Positions 35,470 through 43,900 of a DNA stretch of 64,000 nt are shown here, piece by piece (the first letter of the stretch is position 1; every line of letters begins with the position of its first letter). The DNA comes from Hallerella sp963660435 (GTDB lineage Bacteria > Fibrobacterota > Fibrobacteria > Fibrobacterales > Fibrobacteraceae). The stretch lies in the NCBI GenBank assembly GCA_963660435.1, contig CAVKYI010000001.1, positions 248,001 through 312,000 on the forward strand, read 5' to 3'. The translations under genes were made by a program, and so were the position numbers. Under the pieces are notes generated by a model. That model ran no database searches. It saw only the letters and a program-made list of their open reading frames with translations, and had not been told where the DNA came from.

Positions 35470-36119
35470 AACTTTTTCTGTCGGCGCTTTTGTTATATGC
35501 TTCGTCCCTGCTCGCGGTGACGCCGGGAATTTTCGTCGAGGATTTTGGAAAGTTTCTTTCGGATGGCGAAAGAAGTGTCTATCTGGCAGTCGCGGAAGAA
35601 CTGCATGAAAAGACGGGCTTTTCTCTCTACCTCTACACGGCCGGCGAAAATGTTCGGGATGCATCCGCCTTTGCCGATTCGCTGTGCAAGGAAAACCTGG
35701 AAGAGGATTCCCTGCGCGCGGTTATTTTCCTTGACGCTTCGGCGCACAATCGTTCTTTCGGAATCTCTCCGGAGGCTTCGAAATGGATCTCTCCGGAGGC
35801 TGCGGAACGCCTGGCGCAAAAATATCTCTTACCCGAATTTCGCAGGGAAAACTATGGGCAGGGTATCCTGGTATTTGGCGCGGAAGTTTCGAAAAATATC
35901 GCTCGGCTAAACGATGTCCGCTTGCAGTCGCCGATGCAGCGCCCGACAGACGACGGCATTCCAAGGGCGGCCTGTATCCTTATCCTTATCGTTATCGCTT
36001 CGGTTGTCATCGCATACGCTTATTTTGTACGCCAAAGCGCACGGGCAAAAAGACGGGGAAAGATTCGTGACTTTGGCGGATTTCCCCACCAGAAGTTTAA
36101 TTCCGGATTCGGAGGCTAA
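35466..36119 (+). CDS. TPM-domain membrane protein
   Basis: 217 residues from a TTG at 35466, preceded by AAGGAGAG and overlapping the previous stop (TTGA). Residues 1-18 are a signal peptide. The TPM domain (about 20-150) begins GIFVEDFGKFLSDGERSVYLAVAEELHEKTGFSLYLYT and includes DSLRAVIFLDASAHNRSFGISPEA. A single membrane helix lies at about 168-188, then a basic stretch and a short Gly-rich end (FNSGFGG). TPM proteins of this shape (YgcG-like) are found in membrane-protein repair and envelope contexts; the exact role is unknown. Confidence 0.82.
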   Translation: MKLFLSALLLYASSLLAVTPGIFVEDFGKFLSDGERSVYLAVAEELHEKTGFSLYLYTAGENVRDASAFADSLCKENLEEDSLRAVIFLDASAHNRSFGISPEASKWISPEAAERLAQKYLLPEFRRENYGQGILVFGAEVSKNIARLNDVRLQSPMQRPTDDGIPRAACILILIVIASVVIAYAYFVRQSARAKRRGKIRDFGGFPHQKFNSGFGG

Positions 36120-36120
36120 A

Positions 36121-36792
36121 ATGAAAAAGTGTCTGACCTTGCAGGAAATTCTCGACTCGACCTGGGGAGAAAAGTTTCACGAGGCGCTTGGAAACGGTTT
36201 GCGTTGCGCGTTTTTGCATGGAAACTGTCTTTACGAAGGTTTTGACGCATTGCACGAATCGTGGCAGGTCAGCTTTGTCCTGAACGATGTCCGTCCGGGC
36301 GATCTTTTGCCGCTGCATGGTCTAAAGCGAAAAATGGCGGCGGACAATCTGAAATTCGGATTTTTCCTTTCCGAAAGATTCGTGCAAGAGAACCAGGCGG
36401 ATTACCCGCTGGAATTCCTGCACATTTCAAGGCGGAACGCCCCTCTGTTCGGCAAGGCTCCGTTAGTGGATTTTACCCCGGATGACTTTGCCTTGCGCAC
36501 CGAGTGCAAGCGGGAATTGAAAAGCAGAAAGTTGCACTTGCTCGGCGAATGGACCAAAGTCCAGTCCGGAATTTCCCCGATGGACTTTTTCATCGAATTG
36601 AATTCGGAAATATTGCCAATCCTGTATGGAATTTATTTTGTGCGCAAGAAACGCTATCCGGAAAAGCGCGATGACGTTTTCGAAGAATTCCCGGTTTTTC
36701 GAATCGAAGCGCCGGATCTGGATTTTAAGCAGAATGTGGAGCGCGCCGATTCGTGCCTTGCGGCAATGGATCAGTTGATTTCTTCGCTCTGA
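36121..36792 (+). CDS. Nucleotidyltransferase-fold-like protein of unknown function
   Basis: 223 residues from the ATG at 36121, just after GGAGGCTAAA. Residues about 20-60 (GLRCAFLHGNCLYEGFDALHESWQVSFVLND) resemble the G-S/N motif and following acidic strand of minimal nucleotidyltransferases. ADYPLEFLHISRRNAPLFGKAPLVDF and LRTECKRELKSRKLHLL recall a family of uncharacterised nucleotidyltransferase-like proteins. The catalytic Asp pair is not obvious, so activity is uncertain. It is the last gene of the 33335-36792 cluster and overlaps the end of nnrD on the other strand by 22 bp. Confidence 0.7.
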   Translation: MKKCLTLQEILDSTWGEKFHEALGNGLRCAFLHGNCLYEGFDALHESWQVSFVLNDVRPGDLLPLHGLKRKMAADNLKFGFFLSERFVQENQADYPLEFLHISRRNAPLFGKAPLVDFTPDDFALRTECKRELKSRKLHLLGEWTKVQSGISPMDFFIELNSEILPILYGIYFVRKKRYPEKRDDVFEEFPVFRIEAPDLDFKQNVERADSCLAAMDQLISSL

Positions 36793-37637
36793 ATTCGCAT
36801 GATCGCCGGTGGAACATAGCGAGGCAAGTCCGAAGCGAGCACGCCGTATCTTGAAAGTTCCTCGGACGCGATTTCCCCGGCGATACCGTGAATTTTCGCA
36901 CCGAGGGTCGCCGCTTCGAACGGTTCCATCTTTTGGGCCAAAAGTCCGGCGATGATTCCCGTGAGACAGTCTCCCGAACCTGCCTTGGCGAGGGCGGAAT
37001 TTCCGCTTTCGTTGATAGCGAAGCCGCTTTCGCTTGCGATGACGGTACGGTGCCCTTTGAGGAGAACGATCGCCTGGAATCTTCGGGAGGCTTCCCTTGC
37101 GGCGTCGATCCGGTTCTTCTGGATGCTTTCGATATCGGTGTGAAGCAGACGGGAAAGTTCTCCGGGGTGCGGTGTCATGACGGCTCGCCAGCCGAATCGA
37201 AAAGTTTCGCTCGAACGGGAAATCGCGTTGAGCGCGTCGGCGTCGAGAACGCAAGGCGTTTTTTGCCCGATGAGCAGGCGGAGAACTTGATTGACGGTTT
37301 CTGTCAGATTTTCAAGGGACATTCCGATGGCGGAAATCCCGCAACCGAAGGAACAGACGGTCGAAGGCTTCAGGTATCTTTCGATGACGGGAACGGCTTC
37401 CCTGGAAAAGACCGGGCCGGTCTGCGGAAGCGGCAAGTAAACGGCATCGGGCATCTGGGATGCGACAGCGTCGATGACAGGGGGAATCGCGGCGAGCGTT
37501 ACGTATCCGGCTCCGACCCGAAGCGCGGACACCGAGGATAGATAGGCCGCTCCCCGGTAATTCATGGAACCGGCGATGTTCAATACGTTTCCGAATGTCG
37601 CCTTGCTGGAATCTTCTGGCCGAAAGGGAAGCTTCAT
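36771..37637 (-). CDS. nnrD: ADP/ATP-dependent NAD(P)H-hydrate dehydratase
   Basis: 288 residues from the ATG at 37637; the longer open frame upstream only shadows ispD. It is a ribokinase-like YjeF C-terminal domain: GNVLNIAGSMNYRGAAYLSS at the start, VMTPHPGELSRLL in the middle and AKAGSGDCLTGIIAGLLAQ (phosphate-binding GSGD) near residue 220. It repairs hydrated NADH or NADPH using a nucleotide phosphate. The epimerase half (NnrE) is absent, unlike fused homologues. The gene begins two bases after the ispD stop, so they are translated together. Confidence 0.92.
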   Translation of the reverse strand: MKLPFRPEDSSKATFGNVLNIAGSMNYRGAAYLSSVSALRVGAGYVTLAAIPPVIDAVASQMPDAVYLPLPQTGPVFSREAVPVIERYLKPSTVCSFGCGISAIGMSLENLTETVNQVLRLLIGQKTPCVLDADALNAISRSSETFRFGWRAVMTPHPGELSRLLHTDIESIQKNRIDAAREASRRFQAIVLLKGHRTVIASESGFAINESGNSALAKAGSGDCLTGIIAGLLAQKMEPFEAATLGAKIHGIAGEIASEELSRYGVLASDLPRYVPPAIMRIQSEEIN

Positions 37638-37639
37638 CG

Positions 37640-38350
37640 TCAACCGTTTTCCGTGGGAAAATTCTCGAGAAAAAGTCGAAAGCGCTTTAGATCGTCGGGA
37701 GTCGTAAGCTTGTCGTTTCGCGAATTTCCCGGTACGATGTGGACCGGTTCGCCGAAATGCTCCAGGATGGACGCTTCGTCGGTCGGCACGAAATCCAGAG
37801 GGCGTTCGTCGATTTTCCGGTAGAGAGTCTTGAACGTATCTACCCGAGCCGCTTGGGGCGTTTGGGCCAGATAGACATTTTCGCGTGGAATGGTCCGTTC
37901 GACTTTTCCCGATTTCGCGATTTTGACCGTATCGACTGCCGGGCAGGCGACAAGGCATGAGCCCTTTGTCTTGAGCGTTTCCAGGACTTGTAGAATCAGA
38001 CTCTGCGAAACGAGCGGGCGCGCCACGTCGTGCACCAGGGCAAAATCGATCCCCGCCGGCAGGGTTTCGATTCCGTTTCGCACGGATTCCCAGCGTTCCT
38101 TTCCGCCGACGACAATCCTTAACTTGTGCGCCAGGCGAAAGTCCTGCAGCTCCTTTTCGAAGTGGGACTTCCAGTCTGCGGGAACGACGAGAACCACTTC
38201 ATCGATTTCTTCCATTTGCGCAAAGGTTTCGAGCGCATAGCGGTAAACGGGTTTTCCGTTTAGAGGCAGAAGCTGCTTGGGGATGCTTGAACCCATCCGC
38301 TTTCCGAGGCCGCCGGCGGGAAGAATTGCCGCAAATCTTGGCGATGACAT
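37640..38350 (-). CDS. ispD: 2-C-methyl-D-erythritol 4-phosphate cytidylyltransferase
   Basis: 236 residues from the ATG at 38350; an in-frame ATG at 38362, overlapping the previous gene, is an alternative. The nucleotide-binding motif is LPAGGLGKRMGSSIPKQ. HDVARPLVS, AQTPQAAR and FVPTDEASILEHFG are the other family signatures. It makes CDP-methylerythritol in the non-mevalonate isoprenoid pathway. It sits between the FISUMP lipoprotein gene and nnrD in a three-gene minus-strand run. Confidence 0.95.
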   Translation of the reverse strand: MSSPRFAAILPAGGLGKRMGSSIPKQLLPLNGKPVYRYALETFAQMEEIDEVVLVVPADWKSHFEKELQDFRLAHKLRIVVGGKERWESVRNGIETLPAGIDFALVHDVARPLVSQSLILQVLETLKTKGSCLVACPAVDTVKIAKSGKVERTIPRENVYLAQTPQAARVDTFKTLYRKIDERPLDFVPTDEASILEHFGEPVHIVPGNSRNDKLTTPDDLKRFRLFLENFPTENG

Positions 38351-38351
38351 T

Positions 38352-39275
38352 TTACTTGACATCCTGTACGCATCTTACGGCGTATCCCGCCGCCTTGAAA
38401 TTGTAGTAGCGATAGATTTCCGGGGAATCATAGCCGAGACTGCGGTAGTAGGCCGTGTTTTCGTCCCGTTCCGTCGCGGTCCAAAAGTAGGCGTGATGCC
38501 CGAGATACATGAAATTTCCCTCATAGACGATTCCCGAAGGCAGCGCGTGAAACTGGACGCTGTCCGTGCCGTTTCCGGACATTTCGTCGTCGCTTGCCCA
38601 GCCGTTTTTCGCCTTTAGCTTTTTCCCGGCTTCTTCTCCCAGCGATTCGGTCATTGCGGTCCACTCGGCGTCTGTCGGGAGCCTCCAACCGTCCGAACAG
38701 ATTTTCAATGCGGTCTTGAAATCGTAAAGCCGTCCAAATTTTTTGCAATTCGAATTTTTCCTGTCGTAGCAGAACGAACCGCTTGACGTCGGAACGTTGA
38801 CATTTCGAGTCATCCAGCGCAGGTTGCCGATAACCGTGCCTGGAATGTTCGAAAGGCAGGGGATGAACTTGAAGGAAATCCTTATGGAGTCCGACGGCAT
38901 GGTAAATGCGGCGGAATCTTCCGAAATAATCGCGAGAAACTTTTCGTAGCGTTTGGGATGCACCTCGATTCGGTCCGCGCACTCTCCCTCTTCGGGGCTT
39001 TTTTGCCTGATGGCGACAGTTTCGCCTGCGCTGTATTCGCCGGACCCGCTGGCGTTCCTGACTGTCAGCGAAAACTTTCCCTGCGACGAAGAGCTTTGTT
39101 CGGCGATGCTCGAAAGGCTTTCAGTGCGCGTGGTGGAACTTTCCACGCTGGAATCGGCAGATTCTTTCGAAACGGAAGAACTGGAAGAAAAATTCTGCGG
39201 GATGTCTTTTTCGGATTTTTCTCCGGAACAGGAAACCAAAAAAAGAAAGGCCCAAATCGTTAGAAAAAATGGCAT
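38352..39275 (-). CDS. Lipoprotein with Fibrobacter succinogenes major paralogous (FISUMP) domain
   Basis: 307 residues from the ATG at 39275, where a lipoprotein signal starts (lipobox LVSC, Cys16). A Ser/Glu-rich spacer (about 25-75) and an Ig-like stretch (KFSLTVRNASGSGEYSAGETVAI) follow. The FISUMP domain covers about 155-305: LRWMTRNVNVP, CYDRKNSNCKKFGRLYDFKTALKICSDGWRLPTDAEW, and the end AAGYAVRCVQDVK. This domain is typical of Fibrobacter and relatives and supports the taxonomic placement. Its role is unknown, probably surface exposed. Confidence 0.9.
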   Translation of the reverse strand: MPFFLTIWAFLFLVSCSGEKSEKDIPQNFSSSSSVSKESADSSVESSTTRTESLSSIAEQSSSSQGKFSLTVRNASGSGEYSAGETVAIRQKSPEEGECADRIEVHPKRYEKFLAIISEDSAAFTMPSDSIRISFKFIPCLSNIPGTVIGNLRWMTRNVNVPTSSGSFCYDRKNSNCKKFGRLYDFKTALKICSDGWRLPTDAEWTAMTESLGEEAGKKLKAKNGWASDDEMSGNGTDSVQFHALPSGIVYEGNFMYLGHHAYFWTATERDENTAYYRSLGYDSPEIYRYYNFKAAGYAVRCVQDVK

Positions 39276-39316
39276 GCGCGATTCCTTGCTTTGTCGAAAA
39301 ATAATAATTTCATCGC

Positions 39317-40135
39317 ATGAATACGGTTGGGCTGGTACTCGGTTCGGGTCATATCGGGAAGATTCACGCCCTGCGTCTGGAAAGTCGCGGGGTGAAATGT
39401 CTCTGTGTCGATGGCAGGGAAAGCTGCCTGGATATGCTTCGAAAGCCGAAAATCGCTGCATTCGATTTTGTCCTGGTCGCCACGCCGGCGAGTTCCCATT
39501 TCGAATACGCGAAGCGCGCGCTGGAGTTGGGCGCGAACGTCTTTGTCGAAAAGCCGCTTGCGACTTCGTCCGCCGATGCGAAAACCCTCGTGTCCCTTGC
39601 GGAAGAAAGGGACAAGCTACTGTTTGTCGGACATAGCGAACGCTTCAATCCGGCATTCGAGCGCTTTCGGGAAATGTTCTGTTCGGAAATTTCGCGCGGT
39701 ACGCTGCCGCAGTCAATCGATTTTGTCCGTCATAACGGGAATTCTCTTCGCGGAAGGGATGTCTCGGCGGCTTTTGACATCGGCGTCCATGATTTTGAAC
39801 TGTTCGCCGAGCTGAAGCGGATCGTTCCGGAAATTTCCTGGGAAGACGTCTTGGTGAATTTTGACTTTTCACGGGATGCCGCTTGCGAGGAACGATCTAT
39901 CCGCGCGAGATTCAGACGGGGGGACGGAACGGAATTTCTCTGGAAGGAAAGAATGGACGCTCCGCTTGTTCCTGGAGTTCTCGATCCGATCGGAAGGGAG
40001 CAGGCGGAATTTCTGAGCCTTCTGGAATCCCCGCCGAAGGAACGCGCTAGAAAAATGAAGCCCGCGCTGGAATGTGCGCTCCTTGCTGTCGAAATGGCGG
40101 AAAACTATCCGGCAAGACCGAAGAGCGCAAAGTAG
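39317..40135 (+). CDS. Gfo/Idh/MocA-family oxidoreductase
   Basis: 272 residues. The NAD(P) Rossmann fold begins MNTVGLVLGSGHIGKIHALRL (GxGxxG variant G-S-G-H-I-G). FDFVLVATPASSHFEYAKRALELGANVFVEKPLA is the family signature, with the catalytic Lys in EKP. FDIGVHDFELFAEL gives the His/Asp of the substrate site. It probably oxidises or reduces a sugar or sugar-nucleotide, but the substrate is not clear. It is shorter than the usual 330-360 residues. It is divergent from the FISUMP gene (41 bp apart) and overlaps the tail of the prepilin peptidase gene by 31 bp. Confidence 0.9.
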   Translation: MNTVGLVLGSGHIGKIHALRLESRGVKCLCVDGRESCLDMLRKPKIAAFDFVLVATPASSHFEYAKRALELGANVFVEKPLATSSADAKTLVSLAEERDKLLFVGHSERFNPAFERFREMFCSEISRGTLPQSIDFVRHNGNSLRGRDVSAAFDIGVHDFELFAELKRIVPEISWEDVLVNFDFSRDAACEERSIRARFRRGDGTEFLWKERMDAPLVPGVLDPIGREQAEFLSLLESPPKERARKMKPALECALLAVEMAENYPARPKSAK

Positions 40136-40923
40136 TGGACAAGAAAGAAGTCGCCGAATCGATAGACAATCGGGGCCGCGACCATCAGGAAAGGCCCAAA
40201 AGGAATTTCCTTGCTCCTTTCCTTCTTGAACATCCGGTAGGGAACCATGACGAGGATTCCGAGGAACGAGGCGAGAACGAGGACGGCAAAGGCCTTGCCG
40301 AATCCCATGAACGCGCCGAAACCCGCGATTAGCTTCACGTCTCCGAGACCCATCGCGTCGCGCTTTAGAATTTTCCCGGCGACAAAGCCGATGAGGTAAA
40401 GCCCACCCCCGGCAAAGAGCGCTCCCAGAAGGCTCTGGAGCGGGGAAATTCCTCCCGGAAAAAGGGACAGCAGAAATCCGACGACAATTCCTCCGATGCT
40501 TATCGAATCCGGGATGAGCCTGTATCCGCAATCGATGGCGACGACCGGGTAGATGCCCAGGAGAAGCCAGAAAAGGGCGAAGGATTCCGCCAGGTGATCG
40601 ACGGGCGCCGTCCACGAAAAGGGAAAGTTCGCGAGCAGAAGGGCGAAAGCGCCGACGATACCCGAAAAGGCTTCGCCTATGGGATAGCGGATGCTGATCG
40701 GTTGGTGGCAACAGGCGCTTTTTCCGCGAAGGATTATCCAGCCGATGACGGGAAGATTGTACCAAATTGGAATATGCTTCTTGCAATGCGGGCAGAACGA
40801 GGGGGGCGTCAGGAGAGAAATTCCACGAGGCATCCGATAGACGATGACATTGTAGAAGCTTCCGACGCACGCGCCGAGGATAGCGAACAGGATTGCGGCA
40901 TACCAGACTGGAATTTCTTGCAT
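40105..40923 (-). CDS. pilD: Prepilin peptidase / N-methyltransferase (A24 family)
   Basis: 272 residues with several membrane helices. The N-terminus GACVGSFYNVIVYRMPRG is the methylase-domain signature, and the zinc Cys motif is CPHCKKH with CC downstream. The two catalytic Asp of the A24 peptidase are in VAIDCGYRLIPD and GLGDVKLIAGFG. It cleaves and N-methylates type IV pilin or type II secretion pseudopilin precursors at the inner membrane. No pilin gene is in the window. Confidence 0.94.
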   Translation of the reverse strand: MQEIPVWYAAILFAILGACVGSFYNVIVYRMPRGISLLTPPSFCPHCKKHIPIWYNLPVIGWIILRGKSACCHQPISIRYPIGEAFSGIVGAFALLLANFPFSWTAPVDHLAESFALFWLLLGIYPVVAIDCGYRLIPDSISIGGIVVGFLLSLFPGGISPLQSLLGALFAGGGLYLIGFVAGKILKRDAMGLGDVKLIAGFGAFMGFGKAFAVLVLASFLGILVMVPYRMFKKERSKEIPFGPFLMVAAPIVYRFGDFFLVHYFALFGLAG

Positions 40924-40997
40924 ATTCTAAAGATAGTTTTGAAAATCGGGATTTAGAATTTAATTTTACCGTAGAAGTTGTCTTTTCAGGAAACCGT

Positions 40998-43900
40998 ATG
41001 AAAAAACATTTGATTCTCTTTGTTGCGCTTTTGCTGTTTTTGGTCGGCTGCTCTCGCGAGTCCGACATTCGGGTAAACGGCTCCTTGCGAAACAACCATT
41101 CCGTTGTCTTCGCCTTTACCGAACGGCCGGATAGTGTCGAAAGCTTCGTGGATTCCGTTTCTGCGCTGGATTCCGTCTATACGTTCGATACGCTCACGGT
41201 GACGGTGCACGATTCCATCTATCTGATGGGATTTCTCAAGTACAACGCGAACAAGGTCTTGCGCTATGCCTGGAAGACGGGAGACAGGGACACGCTGTTA
41301 AGCGGGACGAACGGCGGACTCTTTACGTACGCCTACGATTCCGCGGGAATCTATTCGCCGCTCTTTATCGCGGTAGATGGGGCTAACGCCCGGGATACGG
41401 CGGGTCGCGGACAGTTTATCCGGGTGATCGATACGCCGCCCGATATTTCTGTCGCGAAAGACACGCTCTGGGTGCGCGGTGAGCGCGATGCGAACGTCTC
41501 GTTTTTTGCGACCGATTCTTTCGGAAGAATCGATAGCGCGTTTATCGTCCTGCTTTCCGGGAAAAACGCCGCCGTGGAAACCTTCAAGGCGTCTCCCGCT
41601 GCGGATTCGGGAGCCTTCACGGCTACGGTCAAGTTCAAGAGCGCGAAGTCCCACCTGGACGCGAACAACGAGATTCGTTACGTCTATGGGGCAAAGGACG
41701 AGGACGGAAACGTTTCGACGGATACCGCGGTTCTGCATTTCAACAAGATTCCGACGATAAGGCTCTTGCAGCCGGATTCCGCCAGTCGCCAGAGCATTTA
41801 CGTTTCCCGCTTTGCTTTCTACTATGCAGGATCGGACGAGGACAATCCGACGGATCTGCGCTATTCGATTCGCGTGGGAAAAAGTCCGGACAATGCGGGG
41901 ACGGCGCCTGTCCTGACCGATGCGAACCTCGTCGCGTCGAACATCAGGGAAAAGAGCTGGGAAGCGATTACCGATTCTGTCTGGAACATGGACAAGAATC
42001 TCAAAGGTCGTCTCTACTGGCAGGTTTCCGTGACGGATGGCCTGGATACGGCAACGTCTCCGACCTGGAACTTCTTCTTCGGCGACTTGAACGCGACGAC
42101 GGGAACGCTCTATGGCTATGCGAAGTTCCAGGGGCGCACGGCGCACAACGGCATCCAGATAGTGATGGAAAATCTGGAAAACCGGAACTATACGTTCTCG
42201 CATACGAACGAAAAGGGCTACTTCAGCGTAAAGGTCGATCCGGGGACCTACCGGATATATGCCCGCGATACGACGGGGTTCGGCTACAAGCGAATGATCC
42301 TCGATAGCCAATACGTGGAAATGGGTGACGAAAGGCTTGTCGCGACGATGCTCCTTCAGGATTCGATGGCTCCGAAAATCCGCATCGACAGCTACGATAC
42401 GCTGCTTACGTCCCGGGATGTCCGCTTTGCGGGAAGCCTTTCGGATTCGGGTTCGCAGGTGGCGAAGGCGGTGGCCTGGCTTGACGGCAAGGACGTTGCG
42501 CTTTCCGTGCTCAAGGTGAACGAATGGGCGATGAACCTAGGCGATCTGACGGACGGTATGCACGATTTCCGCTTCGTGGTCCTCGACAGCGCGAAAAACG
42601 TTTCGGATACGGCACGGATTTCGTTCCGCGTCAAGGCTTCCTCGATCGATCTGAAAGTCAACGGCCAGGCGACCGCGATGATTTCGGAAGAGGGGAGTTT
42701 CCGCTTCGAAGCGGCTGTCGAAAACGTGAGACCCTTGCCGGATTCCGTTTCCTGGATCTGTACGATCGAAGGAAAGCAATTCATGGTACCGCGTTCTCCG
42801 GTGGAAGCGGACAGCGTAGCGAGGATAACCCTTTCCGCTTCGGAAGTGAAGGAAAACGGCGCCGTTCCCGGAAATCTCTATACGATGCGGGCTTCCGTCC
42901 TGAACGGAACGGTCATCGATAGCGTTCGCTTCGGATTCTTGGGCGAAAATCCGAACGTCTATTTTCTGACGCCGAAGCGCGATACCGCGGTTTCCATGAA
43001 CGATCCGCTTTTCTTTAGCGTCGAATCGTTCCCGGGTGCGGATGCGACAATCCAGTCGATTGCCTGGAATTGCGCCGCTACGATTTCGGAAGGCTTTGCG
43101 TGTCCGAGCGCGACTGCGGATTCCGCAACGCTCGCCTGGAAGACGGTCGGTGAAAAAAAAGTCGTCGTCACTTTGACCGATTCCGAAAAAAGAACGGCGA
43201 AGGATTCGATGATCGTGCGCGTCGTTTCGGATCCGCCGAGCGTTACTATCAAGGCCGATGCCGATACGGTCCGGCAGAAAATAAACGCCAGCCTGAAATT
43301 CACGGTTTCCGCTTCCGACAAGTTTGGCACGGTAAAATCCCTGGAATGGGGATGCGGAACGAACGCGGCAAGGATCGCTTTCGATTCTTCGGCAAGCATC
43401 CAGCCAGGCAAGAGCGTTTCCGCGCAGATGAACGTTTCTCTTCCGAAAGAAGAGACGGATGCCTACAAGTGCATTGTACGGGCGACGGACGACGACGGCG
43501 AACAGGGATTCGACACCCTGTATTTCCGGGCCGTTCTGGACAGGCCTTCCATTACGCTTTTCACTTCGAGCGCCGACGTGAAGATCAATTCCAGAGTGCG
43601 CTTTGCCGGTTCCGCGGTCGATACGCTCGGATCGATTGTGGGCTACGAAATGTATTGCGGAACGAGCGTGAAGAATCCGTCGTGGATTTCGATTTCAAGG
43701 CCCGATACGACCTTGACGATGCCGGCTACGGCCTGTACTTGGTATTGCGTCATGCGCGTAACGGATGATGACGACCTGACCGCGATGGATACGGCGACTT
43801 ACAACGTCCTTCTGGATCCGCCGACGGTACGGGCTAGCGAGGATACGCTGACGGTGAGCATCAAGGATACGGTCACGCTCAACGCGATCGCAAGCGACAG

